NCBI GenBank assembly: GCA_001458075.1
Contig: LN899469.1
Span: 496,001 to 560,000, forward strand
DNA: 64,000 nt
Direction: 5' to 3'
Source of the DNA: Idiomarinaceae bacterium HL-53
GTDB lineage: Bacteria; Pseudomonadota; Gammaproteobacteria; Enterobacterales; Alteromonadaceae
Shown here: positions 54,549 to 64,000 of the stretch, in pieces
Layout of the letters: every line of letters starts with the position of its first letter
Numbering within the stretch: the stretch's first letter is position 1
The notes under the pieces: generated by a model
Seen by the model: only the letters and a program-made list of their open reading frames with translations
The model's database searches: none
What the model was told of the DNA's origin: nothing
Program-made: the position numbers and the translations under genes

Positions 54549-55857
54549 TTGTCACCGTTAGCAGGGATCGGCGCCACGTAACATAGGCTTGTGAGACGCC
54601 GCGGGCAACCATAAAACAGCACAACGCGAGCCAAAGTCCGTGGTTTTCCAAGCTTTGCGAAAACCACCAAACTGGCAAGAACACCACCACTGTAGAGAAC
54701 ACCATGGTGTTTCGCATGGCTTTGCTCGCAGAAAGACCAATAAATATCCCATCAAACCAATAGCTCCAGTGCGCCAGTAGTGGCAAAACAACAATCCAGG
54801 GTAAGTAGTTACGAGCCGTGTCGATCACCTCGGGAATATCCGTGATCAGCTCAATAATCGCACCGCCAAACACATAAAATATCAAGCTGTAACATAGTGC
54901 GAGCCCGACCGACCACTGCAGGCTTAAACGCGTCCAGAGTTGAATTTGTTGGCTGCTCCGCCTCCCCTTAGCCCGACCAACGAGGGCTTCTGCTGCGTAT
55001 GCGATTCCGTCGAGTCCTAACGAAATAAGCATCAAGAATTGCAATAACACGGCATTTGCCGCAATAAACACTTCGCCATAATAACTCGCCCAAGCGGTCA
55101 TCATGGCCATGGCAAAATGCAGCATAACGGAGCGAATGAAGATATCACTATTCATGTACGCAAGTTTTCTCAAGCGCAACGGCGCGAAACGAGGCATGTC
55201 GTGAAACTTCAAGTCAATTGCCCTAATAACCCACCAAGTTCCTAATGTCGCGGTAACGTATTCGGCAATGACGCTGGCCCAAGCCGCTCCCACGACATTC
55301 ATGTCTAGGTAAATAATGAGCACAATATCGCCGAACACATTGAGTAAATTCGTGATCACCACCAGAATCATGGCCTGCTTCACTCGTTGAATTGCTAGCA
55401 GCACCCCCAGATTTACTAGCATGAATAAGGCGGCAGGCGCACTCCAGTAGCGAATTTCGATATATTGAGTTGTTAGTGCCTGAAGTTCTGGGCTCGCTTC
55501 TACGAGTTGCCAGGTTGCTATGAGCACAAGAGGTTTTACAAGCCAAATAAAGGCAGCTAGGAGTAATGCAAATAAAATTGCGTCGCACCACACCTGCTGA
55601 AGCTTGGCTCGGTCTCTTGCACCAAAAGCGTCTGCGCTCAATCCAGTGGTAGACATGCGTAAAAATACGAGTAGCAGGTAAGTGAAGGACACCACCATCG
55701 CACCTAGGGCAACAGCGCTCAGGTAGATTGCGTCGGGTAAATGCCCTATGATTGCAGTGTCAACGAGACCTAGAAGAGGTGCGGCAATGTTGGAAAGAAC
55801 CATCGGTATGGCAATGGCCAGCAACTTCAAGTGTCTAATTTTGAAAACATTTTTCAC
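54541..55857 (-). CDS. dinF: MATE-family efflux protein DinF
   Basis: A twelve-span multidrug/oxidised-compound exporter of about 438 residues. Its first segment LLAIAIPMVLSNIAAPLLGL with VDTAIIGHL is nearly that of E. coli DinF, and GLSADAFGARDR and SIGLDGIAYAAEALVG-like motifs follow. The GTG at 55857 gives the same N-terminal length as E. coli DinF; a GTG at 55887 is an alternative. In E. coli dinF follows lexA in one SOS operon; here the oxidase cluster separates them, and no clear SOS box was seen before it. Confidence 0.9.
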   Translation of the reverse strand: MKNVFKIRHLKLLAIAIPMVLSNIAAPLLGLVDTAIIGHLPDAIYLSAVALGAMVVSFTYLLLVFLRMSTTGLSADAFGARDRAKLQQVWCDAILFALLLAAFIWLVKPLVLIATWQLVEASPELQALTTQYIEIRYWSAPAALFMLVNLGVLLAIQRVKQAMILVVITNLLNVFGDIVLIIYLDMNVVGAAWASVIAEYVTATLGTWWVIRAIDLKFHDMPRFAPLRLRKLAYMNSDIFIRSVMLHFAMAMMTAWASYYGEVFIAANAVLLQFLMLISLGLDGIAYAAEALVGRAKGRRSSQQIQLWTRLSLQWSVGLALCYSLIFYVFGGAIIELITDIPEVIDTARNYLPWIVVLPLLAHWSYWFDGIFIGLSASKAMRNTMVFSTVVVFLPVWWFSQSLENHGLWLALCCFMVARGVSQAYVTWRRSLLTVTTN

Positions 55858-55916
55858 TGAAACTATCGCCCCTCGCCTCGTCACCACTATTCAATGAAAT
55901 TTCAAAAGGAGTGCAT

Positions 55917-56987
55917 ATGCGGTTTTTAAGTACGCTTATTGGAACATGTTATTTATTCACGTTCACTTCCTTTTCGTCTTTGGCTGAGCCAGTTCCTAGC
56001 GTGTCGATCCTTATGTATCACCACGTCAGTGAAGACACACCAAGGGTCACGAGCGTAACCAAGGCTGAATTCGAAGCACACCTTCAGTTTCTGCGTGACC
56101 ATGACTTTCAAGTCATTCCTCTCGATCAAGCAATTGATGCAGTGGAAAATAACAAATCGCTTCCCGATAAAGCGGTTGTGATTACTTTTGACGACGCCTA
56201 TTTAAACATTTATGAAAATGCAGCACCTTTGCTGCGTGAGTACGAGATGCCTTGGGCATTGTTTGTGAGCACTGACCCTATTCAAGACGAACCCACTTCT
56301 TACATGAGCTGGAACCAATTGCGCGAACTTAAGGAGCAAGGCGTGCTTATTGCAAACCACTCAAGCGACCATGCACATATGCCGCGAACGTCTCCGGGAG
56401 AATCTCAGCACGCCTGGCAAGAACGTATGAGAAACAATATTACCAGTGCCCAGCGTACGTTAACTCAGCAATTGGGCGAGACTCCAAAGTACTTGGCCTA
56501 CCCCTTTGGTGAATATAACAACGGCTTGCGAGATATTCTGATTGAGCTGGGATATCATGGCATTGGTCAGCACTCTGGTGCATATGGGTCTTTTAGTGAT
56601 CCCCAAGCGATTCCAAGATTTCCTGCCTCAGGCGTCTACGCAAATTTAGAAACTTTGCAGGTAAAAATGAACGCGCTAAACTTTCCCACCGAGCGTGTTG
56701 AATTCAATGATACATTGCTAAGCCACTCTGATTCGAAACCCATTCTGGAACTCACTGTTCGCTTACAAGATGTCTCAAGAAGCCGTGTCCAATGTTTTAT
56801 TGGCGGCACTCCGGTGGCACCAAACTGGGTGTCTGAGAACACATTTACGATACAAGCCGAACGCGAGCTACCGATAGGCCGCTCTCGATACAACTGCACA
56901 GCTCCGAGTGACTCATTGGGGAATCGATTTTATTGGTTTTCAAAGCAATGGATTCGGCCAGATGCTAGAGGGTCTTGGCCCGACTAA
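55917..56987 (+). CDS. Exported polysaccharide deacetylase (NodB-fold) family protein
   Basis: A 356-residue protein with a signal peptide (MRFLSTLIGTCYLFTFTSFS, cleavage near SLA). The NodB motifs are VVITFDDAYLN with the paired aspartates, NHSSDHAHM with the HxxxH metal pair, and LAYPFGEYN. A second domain of about 120 residues (from LNFPTERVEF) has beta-type sequence. It could deacetylate a surface or matrix polysaccharide, as in PgaB-like N-terminal domains. AAAAGGAG stands five bases before the ATG at 55917; a GTG six bases earlier is less likely. Confidence 0.83.
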   Translation: MRFLSTLIGTCYLFTFTSFSSLAEPVPSVSILMYHHVSEDTPRVTSVTKAEFEAHLQFLRDHDFQVIPLDQAIDAVENNKSLPDKAVVITFDDAYLNIYENAAPLLREYEMPWALFVSTDPIQDEPTSYMSWNQLRELKEQGVLIANHSSDHAHMPRTSPGESQHAWQERMRNNITSAQRTLTQQLGETPKYLAYPFGEYNNGLRDILIELGYHGIGQHSGAYGSFSDPQAIPRFPASGVYANLETLQVKMNALNFPTERVEFNDTLLSHSDSKPILELTVRLQDVSRSRVQCFIGGTPVAPNWVSENTFTIQAERELPIGRSRYNCTAPSDSLGNRFYWFSKQWIRPDARGSWPD

Positions 56988-57019
56988 AAAACGCGCCCTA
57001 ACCATGGGTTAGAGCGCGT
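56986..57019 (-). terminator. Terminator hairpin for the DUF4397 lipoprotein gene
   Basis: ACGCGC and CTAACC at 56991-57003 pair with GGTTAG and GCGCGT at 57007-57019 around a small loop. On the minus strand the stem is followed by a run of six Ts, so it terminates the leftward gene. It may also slow the converging deacetylase transcript. Confidence 0.88.
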
Positions 57020-57045
57020 CTCGTGCTTTCAATATTCGATCGCGC

Positions 57046-58437
57046 TTATGGCGCTAAGTCGTCCAATAAGATGAGCTGTGGCAAAGTGTCACCCGCACTT
57101 GGATCAACTGCTACTGCAGTGTACAAGCCACCTCCTTCAAGATTTAAAAGGATTGGTCCAATCGCTGCAGTTTTAGTACCTTCTGGTGTTACAGTGACGT
57201 AATACTCGCCCGGCGCCAAAGATACGTTTCCTGTTGTTTGTAACGCTGCGGCGTCAAAATCAACACCTGCAAATGCCGGAGTTGCTTCTGAAATGTCATC
57301 ACTTGCAGTTACATAAATATCAACTGGACCTGCTGCAGGTGAGGCATGCACAATGCGCACAATGGCTTCAGTTGCAACACGACGATTGCTATCAGCTAAT
57401 ACCGCTGCAGTAATTGAACTATCGGCTAATTGACCTACCGCTAGTACGCTATATGCTTGCGCATTCGCTAACTCCAAACCAGCCGCGTCAATCACTACCG
57501 TGTCGTTTTGTCCGGTCGGTGTCACTGCTACATCATATGTGTCTGCAGCAAGGTTTACGTAACCTGCTGTTTCTAAGAACGCCAAGTCTTCGATCGCAAT
57601 TGCACCGTCCACAAGCACGTCGACATTAGGCGCGTCTGCAACTGCATGCACTACACGTAAGTCAGCACCTGTATCTTGCGAGTACAATACTGAAGAGGCC
57701 TCACCATCTGCTACCAAAAGAGCAATTGGGCGATCCTCTGTATTGGCTGCAACATTTGAAGTGGCGGCAAGAACTAGATCCGCACCGTCGGTTAAATCAA
57801 CTGCACCTGAGTCAAATACAACTGCGCTTGAGTCACCAGAGACGGTTACGCGAATTTGATACGTGCCGGCTGGCACAGAAACTTGTGGTGTGTAATCTTG
57901 ATAGGCTAACGTTGCCGCTGGTTGCGCAGCGCTCAAATCGGCGTCTACTTCGGTTACATATACGTCGACGGTTAGGTCGACTGGCACACCATGTAACACT
58001 TGAATGCGCGCGTTACCCGCTTCAACATCTGATACTTCGTTGGCGATTACCAAAGGTTCAAGTGTTTCGTCTGCTACACTACCGAGCGCGAACACTTCAT
58101 AACGCATGTCATCATCGAGTGTTAAGTCGACCGGCCCTATAACAGTTGCGGTAGAGCTGTCAGGTAAGATAGCGTCTACTCCAACACTAGATTCACCTTC
58201 TGTAACCATAGCCACACCAGAAGAGACCTGATAATCTACGTTTTCAAGAAAGTTGTCTCCATTCACGGTTACATTCACAGCAGGCGCATCTGCGGCTGCA
58301 TGGTGTACGCGGATGAATGCGTCACCGGGAACAGGTGGGTTTGGTTCTAGCACAGTGGGCCCACTGGAGCTGCTGTCGCAGGCAGAGAGGCCGATTGCAA
58401 GTGCAGAAACACCAAGAGCTAATGTGATTCTGTTCAT
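57046..58437 (-). CDS. Lipoprotein with four DUF4397 repeats
   Basis: A 463-residue protein with a lipobox (AIGLSAC, Cys20) followed by a serine-rich linker. Four repeats of about 110 residues each begin with similar words: AFIRVHHAAADAPAVNVTVN near 41, ARIQVLHGVPVDLTVDVYV near 144, ADLRVVHAVADAPNVDVLVD near 260 and AIVRIVHASPAAGPVDIYV near 364. These are DUF4397 domains, beta-sandwich modules found in surface proteins. The composition is strongly acidic, as in marine surface proteins. Function unknown, probably outer-membrane attached. Confidence 0.87.
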   Translation of the reverse strand: MNRITLALGVSALAIGLSACDSSSSGPTVLEPNPPVPGDAFIRVHHAAADAPAVNVTVNGDNFLENVDYQVSSGVAMVTEGESSVGVDAILPDSSTATVIGPVDLTLDDDMRYEVFALGSVADETLEPLVIANEVSDVEAGNARIQVLHGVPVDLTVDVYVTEVDADLSAAQPAATLAYQDYTPQVSVPAGTYQIRVTVSGDSSAVVFDSGAVDLTDGADLVLAATSNVAANTEDRPIALLVADGEASSVLYSQDTGADLRVVHAVADAPNVDVLVDGAIAIEDLAFLETAGYVNLAADTYDVAVTPTGQNDTVVIDAAGLELANAQAYSVLAVGQLADSSITAAVLADSNRRVATEAIVRIVHASPAAGPVDIYVTASDDISEATPAFAGVDFDAAALQTTGNVSLAPGEYYVTVTPEGTKTAAIGPILLNLEGGGLYTAVAVDPSAGDTLPQLILLDDLAP

Positions 58438-58547
58438 GATTTATTTCCTCGTAGTGGTTATAAGCAAACCTTACTACGAGTATAAAAGCTGGACAGGATC
58501 ACATTTCTTGTATAGTTTCTAATGTAAATATTTTGTAAGCGAGAATC

Positions 58548-59222
58548 ATGACCGCCGTCATTACCCAAGAAGAGCTCAAAAGCTCTCAACATTGGTTTCG
58601 AAAAATTGACGTAGGCACGCGTATGTTTCTTCAATTTTTAGACCAACGCCAAACGCGCACGCGAGCCGAACTGCTTGGCTTTCGAGTGGGTCACTACATT
58701 ATTGTACGTTATGAAGAGCAAGAAACGCTGCCAACATATCTCTCCGGTTATGTTGCCGTAGTTCGATTTCTTGTCGAAGATTTAGTCGGCGAATGCCTTG
58801 CATTCAAAGCAAATGTAATACACTGCACACGCTCCCCAGACAAAATTATTTATTTCGCATTTCCAGACGAAATCTATCATCGGCCTTTACGCAATCAACA
58901 GCGAGCAGCAACCAAAATTCCGGCAAGCCTCCGTGTCAATACTTCAGTAGACTCTAATACGAAAAGCTATGAGGGCTATATTGCCGATATTTCTGAAGGC
59001 GGCTGTCGTTTTATTTTTAGTGAAGACGATTCAAAAAACAAACAAGTCAAAAAACTACCGGTTGTGATCAATATTGGCAATGGTCAGCGCATCATTCCTG
59101 GAGAGGTTCGAAGCGCTCGAACAGAGGGGACTTTATTAAGTGTGGGAATCAAGTTTAATGAAACCCAGAACGACCTAGAACGTGGTCCTTCTGGGTTTAT
59201 CTCAGAGCTAATCAAAACCTAA
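58548..59222 (+). CDS. PilZ-domain c-di-GMP effector
   Basis: A 224-residue protein with an N-terminal YcgR-like beta domain (RMFLQFLDQRQTRTRAELLG) and a C-terminal PilZ domain. The c-di-GMP contacts RNQQRAATKIPASLRV (RxxxR) and DISEGGCRF (D/NxSxxG) are intact, so binding is likely. Such proteins act as flagellar brakes or on adhesion. It may respond to the GGDEF/EAL protein encoded earlier in the window. Single gene converging on nfuA. Confidence 0.87.
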   Translation: MTAVITQEELKSSQHWFRKIDVGTRMFLQFLDQRQTRTRAELLGFRVGHYIIVRYEEQETLPTYLSGYVAVVRFLVEDLVGECLAFKANVIHCTRSPDKIIYFAFPDEIYHRPLRNQQRAATKIPASLRVNTSVDSNTKSYEGYIADISEGGCRFIFSEDDSKNKQVKKLPVVINIGNGQRIIPGEVRSARTEGTLLSVGIKFNETQNDLERGPSGFISELIKT

Positions 59223-59232
59223 AAGAGTTAGG

Positions 59233-59811
59233 CTAATAGTATGAATGCTCGCCACGCATGTGCTCTGTGACATCACGCACCGCTGTTAATTCGTCCGGAA
59301 ACTTTTCTAACAATTGCTTTTCGATCCCTTCTTTTAATGTCATATCTACCATTGAACAGCCGTTACAACCACCACCAAACTGAAGAATTGCTACGCCATC
59401 TTCCGTAATTTCAGTAATGACCACATTACCTCCATGCGCGGCAAGCTGAGGGTTCACTTGTGCTTGTATCACATAATCTACGCGCTCAATGAGAGGCGCG
59501 TCGTCTGCAACCTTACGTGCCTTTGCATTCGGCGCCTTCAACGTGAGTTGCGAGCCAAGCTCCTGCTCAACAAAATCAATTTCTGCGTCTTCTAAAAATG
59601 GAGCGCTCTGCTCATCGACGACAGCGTCAAACCCGGTGAAAGGTAGACGAACATCTTCAGGTTCTACCGAGTCTGGAGGACAGTAAGACACGCCACATTC
59701 AGCATTTGCACGCCCCGGATTGACGACAAACACCCGAATATTGGTACCGTCTTCTTGATTTTTCAGTAGCTCTCGAAAATGCTTCTGCGCGCTCTCTGAA
59801 ATACGAATCAT
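59233..59811 (-). CDS. nfuA: Fe-S biogenesis protein NfuA
   Basis: A 192-residue iron-sulfur carrier. The N-terminal degenerate A-type domain ([40 protein letters not shown]) precedes the Nfu domain with the cluster-binding CxxC in [19 protein letters not shown]. NfuA passes 4Fe-4S clusters to client enzymes, including under stress. It is near gntX and bioH as in E. coli, but separated here by an M14 peptidase gene. Confidence 0.95.
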   Translation of the reverse strand: MIRISESAQKHFRELLKNQEDGTNIRVFVVNPGRANAECGVSYCPPDSVEPEDVRLPFTGFDAVVDEQSAPFLEDAEIDFVEQELGSQLTLKAPNAKARKVADDAPLIERVDYVIQAQVNPQLAAHGGNVVITEITEDGVAILQFGGGCNGCSMVDMTLKEGIEKQLLEKFPDELTAVRDVTEHMRGEHSYY

Positions 59812-59982
59812 GTGTTCACCACCTATACGACTGGAGAAATGTCGAGCCGACCATTGATCTATACCCGACTAAATTACTAGGTTTTATTTTATCGCAAAGA
59901 AACAGCGTTGCATAGTGACATGCTAGTCAGGTTTCATATTCTTTGTTAGCTTGTGACTATTCATTTGTAAAGAGGAACTCTC

Positions 59983-62646
59983 ATGCTCCAGAAGTCTTTT
60001 GGTGTTTTGCTTGCAAGCATCGCGCTTGTTGCCTCCGTTGCTACACATGCGTATTCAGGTGGCGAAAACATAGACGATGTGACCTTAGATTATTATTTAC
60101 CAAGCAACGTGTCTTATGATCCTAGTATTCCAAAGCCTAGTGAGGTTTTAGGTTACGAGGTGGGCCAATGGCATGTACGGCATGATCAGGTCGTTCGTTA
60201 CTTTGAAATTCTTGCTGCCGCTTCTGATCGTATGAGTCTTGAGGTTACAGGCCATACACATGAAAGACGACCTCTGATTGTGGCAAAGTTTTCCGCACCC
60301 GAAAATCAGGGACGCCTAGAAGAGATGCGCCAAGCTCACTTGGCAATTTCAGATCCTAACCAGCGCGCAGATGCAAAAGAGGCACCTCTTGTCAGTTATC
60401 TTGGCTTTAGCGTACACGGAGACGAATCTTCAGGCATTAATGCATCGCTCCTCACAGCCTACTACTTAGCCGCCGCGCAAGGTCCAGAAATTGACGCTTG
60501 GCTCGAAAACCACGTGATTCTTGTCGATCCATCTCTCAATCCCGATGGCTCCTCAAGGTTCGCTCAATGGGCAAACCAATACCGCAGCATGACGCCAAGC
60601 ACCGACGGACAACATATCGAGCACATCCAAGGCTGGCTGCGCGGGCGCCAGAATCATTATTGGTTTGATTTAAACCGTGACTGGTTGTTACTTCAACATC
60701 CAGAATCACGTGCACGTATTCGCCTCTACCAAGATTGGTTACCCAACGTACTCACCGATCATCACGAAATGGGAACGGATTCTACATACTTCTTTCAGCC
60801 GGGTATTCCCTCTCGGAAAAATCCAGATACTCCAGACGAAAATGTTGAACTCACGGCTAAAATTGCTGAATACCATGCAGAAGCGCTAGATGAAATTCAC
60901 AGTCTTTATTACACCGAAGAATCGTTCGACGATTTTTACTACGGTAAAGGTTCAAGCTACCCAGACGCACAGGGGACCATTGGCATTTTGTTCGAGCAGG
61001 CCTCGAGCCGAGGTCATGTGCAAGAGTCAATTAATGGTGTGGTGAGCTTTCCATTCACGATTAAGAACCAATTTATTACTTCACTCTCAACACTAAGAGG
61101 TGCACACGAGCACCGTGAATGGTTGCTTGATTATCAGCAACGCTTCTTCCGTGACAATATGGAGCTTGCGCGCCAAGAGCGTCATGACGGCTATATGCTG
61201 CGCGACAGTGAAGATGCTGCGCGGTTAGAAGAATTGTTGAACATTTTAAAACAACACCGCATTGAAGCTTACCCCGTTACTGAGACATTCACGAACGATG
61301 GTATCACTTACCGCCCGGGTGAGGCCTACTTTGTGCCAGTTCGCCAGCGGAATTATCGCTTGCTTAAAGGTGCATTTAGCACACAGCAAGATTTCCCCAA
61401 CAACACCTTCTACGACGTGTCGGCTTGGACTCTCCCCTACGCGTTCAATGTAGAGTTTGAAGCCGTGCGAACTAATCGTCGCTTCGAAGTGGCCGAGCAA
61501 GCATGGCAAGGCCCTGAAGTCTTCACGCCCAATACACTCGGTGACACCCGCGTAGGCTACGTATTTAGCTGGGAGCCCTACTTCGCACCCCGCCTACTGG
61601 CACAGCTACAACGCGAAAATATCCATGCACGCTTGGCATTTGACGACATGACCGTCGTTACGCCAGAAGGGCAGCAACAATTCCCCCGTGGCGCAGTCAT
61701 TGTTACGCGTGCATATCAACAGCGGCCGTGGGCTGAAGTTCAAGCGGTTCTTGGTCAACACGCAGACAACAACGAGGTTCGTGTCGCCACCTTAACGAGC
61801 GGTTTAACGCCAACTACAGGCATGGACATTGGGAGTCGAAGTATCGATCCAGCTCCCACACCTAAAGTTCTGATTGTTATTGGCGATGGTGCACATTTAC
61901 AGGAAGCAGGTGAGGCTTGGTACTACCTTGATCGCCATGTAAACATTCCTGTAACCATGATTGAAACCGATCGCCTCGCCCGTACCGACCTCGGCAACTA
62001 TACGCACATTCTGATGGTTCACGGTTGGTATAACGGACTCAACGACGCACTTGCCAACAGTCTAAAGAGCTGGGTACGCAACGGTGGCGTATTGATTGGC
62101 CAGAAAGGTGGTGCCGAGTGGATGACAGAACAAGGGATTTTAAGTGCGGAGGTAGTTACTAACGAGACGTTCGACGCAGAGTTCCCAACCGAAGACTTGA
62201 GCTATGGGCAACGTGATGATTACTACTCTCAACGTCGTATTGCAGGTGCAATCTTTAACGCTGAGCTCGACCTTTCTCACCCGCTCACAGTAGGTTACAC
62301 GCGTGCAGAGTTGCCGGTGTTCAAGAATGGAACGATGGCTTTTGAAACAAATGAATCGCCATTTGTTGACGTTGCGACCTATGCTGAGAATCCAGTACTT
62401 GCTGGCTTCACCTCAGAAGGTAACCGCAATGTACTAAAAGGAAAAACAGCAATTGTTGCCCATCGCTTCGGCAGTGGTCGAGCGATCGGCTTTGCGGACA
62501 ACTTGAACTTCCGTGCATTCTTCTGGGGCACCTCAAAGCTACTGAGTAATGCGTTGTTCTGGTCACAGTATATTTACGGTTCAGCGGGCGCAGAAGAAGC
62601 TTCGGCGGAACAAGCTGCGCTTGAGGAGGAAGAACACAGCCACTAA
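59983..62646 (+). CDS. Exported M14-family zinc carboxypeptidase
   Basis: An 887-residue protein with a signal peptide (LLASIALVASVATHA). The zinc site is SVHGDESSGINAS (HxxE) with a further histidine in TDHHEMGTD, and the catalytic glutamate lies in LFEQASSRG. SLNPDGSSRF and WFDLNRDWLL are characteristic of M14 domains. The C-terminal 400 residues resemble a glutamine-amidotransferase-like module (LIVIGDGAH, HGWYNGLNDALANSL). It probably trims peptides in the periplasm. It lies between nfuA and gntX, which are neighbours in E. coli. Confidence 0.88.
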   Translation: MLQKSFGVLLASIALVASVATHAYSGGENIDDVTLDYYLPSNVSYDPSIPKPSEVLGYEVGQWHVRHDQVVRYFEILAAASDRMSLEVTGHTHERRPLIVAKFSAPENQGRLEEMRQAHLAISDPNQRADAKEAPLVSYLGFSVHGDESSGINASLLTAYYLAAAQGPEIDAWLENHVILVDPSLNPDGSSRFAQWANQYRSMTPSTDGQHIEHIQGWLRGRQNHYWFDLNRDWLLLQHPESRARIRLYQDWLPNVLTDHHEMGTDSTYFFQPGIPSRKNPDTPDENVELTAKIAEYHAEALDEIHSLYYTEESFDDFYYGKGSSYPDAQGTIGILFEQASSRGHVQESINGVVSFPFTIKNQFITSLSTLRGAHEHREWLLDYQQRFFRDNMELARQERHDGYMLRDSEDAARLEELLNILKQHRIEAYPVTETFTNDGITYRPGEAYFVPVRQRNYRLLKGAFSTQQDFPNNTFYDVSAWTLPYAFNVEFEAVRTNRRFEVAEQAWQGPEVFTPNTLGDTRVGYVFSWEPYFAPRLLAQLQRENIHARLAFDDMTVVTPEGQQQFPRGAVIVTRAYQQRPWAEVQAVLGQHADNNEVRVATLTSGLTPTTGMDIGSRSIDPAPTPKVLIVIGDGAHLQEAGEAWYYLDRHVNIPVTMIETDRLARTDLGNYTHILMVHGWYNGLNDALANSLKSWVRNGGVLIGQKGGAEWMTEQGILSAEVVTNETFDAEFPTEDLSYGQRDDYYSQRRIAGAIFNAELDLSHPLTVGYTRAELPVFKNGTMAFETNESPFVDVATYAENPVLAGFTSEGNRNVLKGKTAIVAHRFGSGRAIGFADNLNFRAFFWGTSKLLSNALFWSQYIYGSAGAEEASAEQAALEEEEHSH

Positions 62647-63353
62647 TCTTCTAAACGAAAGCTGGGTGGCGGCGTGAACGCCGCCGCCCAACCATCTACA
62701 ATAATATGCTGCTCGGGAACCGCATTGCGAACCGCAAGCAAAGTTGCCCCCGTCGTCACGACATCATCTATAATCGCAATTCGCTTCGCGCTTGAACTCG
62801 CAAAATAATTAAAGAATTCAAATTCGTGATTGATAAGCTCGCGCGTTGCAAAGGTCGATTTGTGTGACTCATTGCGCTGCGCAATTCGTCTCACCCAGTT
62901 CTCGACAGGAATCCCCAATATATTCCCTAACGACTCACTCAGCACTGCTGCCTGATTATAGCCGCGCTTCACTTCTTTACGGGTAAGCATTGGAACGGGC
63001 ACTAACACTTCGGGTAACAGCAACTGCTCCTTGCCATAAAAATGCACTATTTGTGCGCTCATAGCAGGGGCTAAAACGCGGACATAATGGCGATAACCTC
63101 GAAACTTGAAATACGACATAAACCTCGGCATGGGCTGCGTATACCAGAACGGCGCTAACACGGCACGCAAAGCGCTAGGCCGTTTTGCTAGCCTACTTAT
63201 ATGCGCCCTGAGATTCACAGGCCCAATGCGCGCTAGATCTCCTTCACAAACTATACAAACTTCGCTAGGGCTCCACTCGTCACAGAAAATACAGTTGACG
63301 GGACGAGTTGAAATCCATTTCTGAATCCGGCCAGTCAGTCCTTTATGTGGCAT
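62643..63353 (-). CDS. gntX: ComF/GntX-family phosphoribosyltransferase-like protein
   Basis: A 236-residue protein. The N-terminal zinc-finger-like part has cysteines in NCIFCDEW and VCIVCEGD. The phosphoribosyltransferase domain has VLVPVPMLTRKEVKRGYNQA and the PRPP-loop IAIIDDVVTTGATLLAV. Relatives are needed for DNA uptake (ComF) or gluconate use (GntX); the exact reaction is unclear. The ATG at 63353, behind GGAGAG, gives family length, and a reading to 63395 is rejected. It is divergent from bioH, an arrangement conserved in gammaproteobacteria. Confidence 0.9.
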   Translation of the reverse strand: MPHKGLTGRIQKWISTRPVNCIFCDEWSPSEVCIVCEGDLARIGPVNLRAHISRLAKRPSALRAVLAPFWYTQPMPRFMSYFKFRGYRHYVRVLAPAMSAQIVHFYGKEQLLLPEVLVPVPMLTRKEVKRGYNQAAVLSESLGNILGIPVENWVRRIAQRNESHKSTFATRELINHEFEFFNYFASSSAKRIAIIDDVVTTGATLLAVRNAVPEQHIIVDGWAAAFTPPPSFRLED

Positions 63354-63398
63354 AATCTCTCCTTGATTTACTTTCAATTGTTCGACAGGAATCACTTT

Positions 63399-64000
63399 AT
63401 GGCAAATAAATTAGCGCATCTCGTACAAGGTTCAGGTCCCGTTTGGATCTGGATTCACGGCTGGGGTATGAATAAATTGGTATGGGAGCCCGTCGCTAAG
63501 CAAGTGTCAGATTTCGCAACTGTAGTCACACTCGATCTTCCAGGCTTTGGCGAGAGCGAGTGGCAAACGAATAATGATGATTTTCGAACAATGGTCGCGC
63601 GTGTCGACAACTTTCTAGGTACAATTGCCAAGAGCTACCCAGGCGCAAAACTAAACCTCATGGGCTGGTCGATGGGTGGACTAGTCGCCACAGCTCTCGT
63701 AGAAAAGAAGCCAGATCGCTATGCACAATTAGTATGGGTTGCGAGCAGTCCCTGCTTTCTGCGCCATGAGAATTGGAAAGGTATTGAGCCGAAAGTACTT
63801 GCTGCCTTTCAGCAACAACTCGCTCAAGATTTTCGTGCGACTACTGAGCGCTTCCTCGCAGTACAAGCTATGGGAAGTCCGAATGCCAGAAAAGACATTA
63901 TGGCGCTGAAAGAAATCTTACAGCAGTCGCGAGCACCCCATCCTGAGGCGCTCGCGGCGGGCCTACGCTGGCTAGCAAAAGTCGACCTGCGCCAGACGTT
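63399..64000 (+). CDS. bioH: Pimeloyl-[ACP] methyl ester esterase BioH, partial
   Basis: The first 200 residues are present and the frame runs off the window. They follow BioH: MANKLAHLVQGSGPVWIWIH, GWGMNKLVWEPV, LDLPGFGESE, the nucleophile serine in LMGWSMGGLVA, and VWVASSPCF. BioH removes the methyl group from pimeloyl-ACP methyl ester, ending the synthesis of the biotin precursor. The ATG at 63399 follows AGGA by eight bases. The catalytic aspartate and histidine lie beyond the window. Confidence 0.92.
   Translation, partial: MANKLAHLVQGSGPVWIWIHGWGMNKLVWEPVAKQVSDFATVVTLDLPGFGESEWQTNNDDFRTMVARVDNFLGTIAKSYPGAKLNLMGWSMGGLVATALVEKKPDRYAQLVWVASSPCFLRHENWKGIEPKVLAAFQQQLAQDFRATTERFLAVQAMGSPNARKDIMALKEILQQSRAPHPEALAAGLRWLAKVDLRQT

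Noticed and set aside
57414-58142. Plus-strand readings opposite the DUF4397 lipoprotein
   Set aside because: They are antisense to four clear repeats and are rich in His, Arg and Leu, an artefact of the acidic opposite strand.

Overview
The window looks like chromosome of a marine gammaproteobacterium of the Alteromonadales, probably close to Idiomarina/Pseudidiomarina. This is inferred from gene content and order: ompR-envZ, greB, ubiC-ubiA-plsB-lexA-sulA next to an aa3-type cytochrome oxidase cluster, kbl-tdh, glpE-glpG and nfuA/gntX/bioH, together with a rich set of exported S9 and M14 peptidases and c-di-GMP and chemotaxis genes. Base composition is moderate. No rRNA, tRNA or CRISPR was recognised.

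Layout. 1-6974 is housekeeping: the yheT end, yheU, cysQ-nudE, yrfG, sthA, ompR-envZ, a small lipoprotein and greB. 6975-14352 is an integron cassette array without an integrase in view: ten recognisable attC recombination sites plus one degenerate one, each next to a short gene. The cassettes encode a restriction-enzyme-like protein, a PIN-like remnant, a HEPN protein, a small AAA ATPase, small membrane proteins, a bacterial PH-domain protein, three toxin-antitoxin pairs (ParDE, Phd-ParE, HigBA), a VF530-family protein and unknowns. Cassettes left of about 8340 point left and those right of it point right, so the array is head-to-head. In E. coli greB and tex are neighbours; here about 18 kb separates them.

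14481-24918 holds an amino-acid permease, a damaged serine hydrolase fused to a GFA fragment, a large S9 peptidase, an operon cheV-MCP-GGDEF/EAL linking chemotaxis to c-di-GMP, and a glutathione transferase. 25010-36548 carries tex, an AEC transporter, a SprA-like metalloprotease gene pair, a fatty-acid desaturase divergent from fabR with a palindromic operator between them, a second S9 peptidase, a membrane protein/Xre regulator pair, a strongly palindromic intergenic region, pckA and coaD.

36755-45854 contains kbl-tdh-glpE-glpG, a FliL-like gene, ubiC-ubiA, plsB and lexA-sulA behind two SOS boxes. 46163-54548 is the cytochrome c oxidase cluster with its assembly factors: subunits II, I, III, Cox11, SURF1, heme A and heme O synthases and Sco. 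The last part has dinF, a polysaccharide deacetylase, a DUF4397 lipoprotein, a PilZ protein, nfuA, an M14 peptidase, gntX/comF and the start of bioH.
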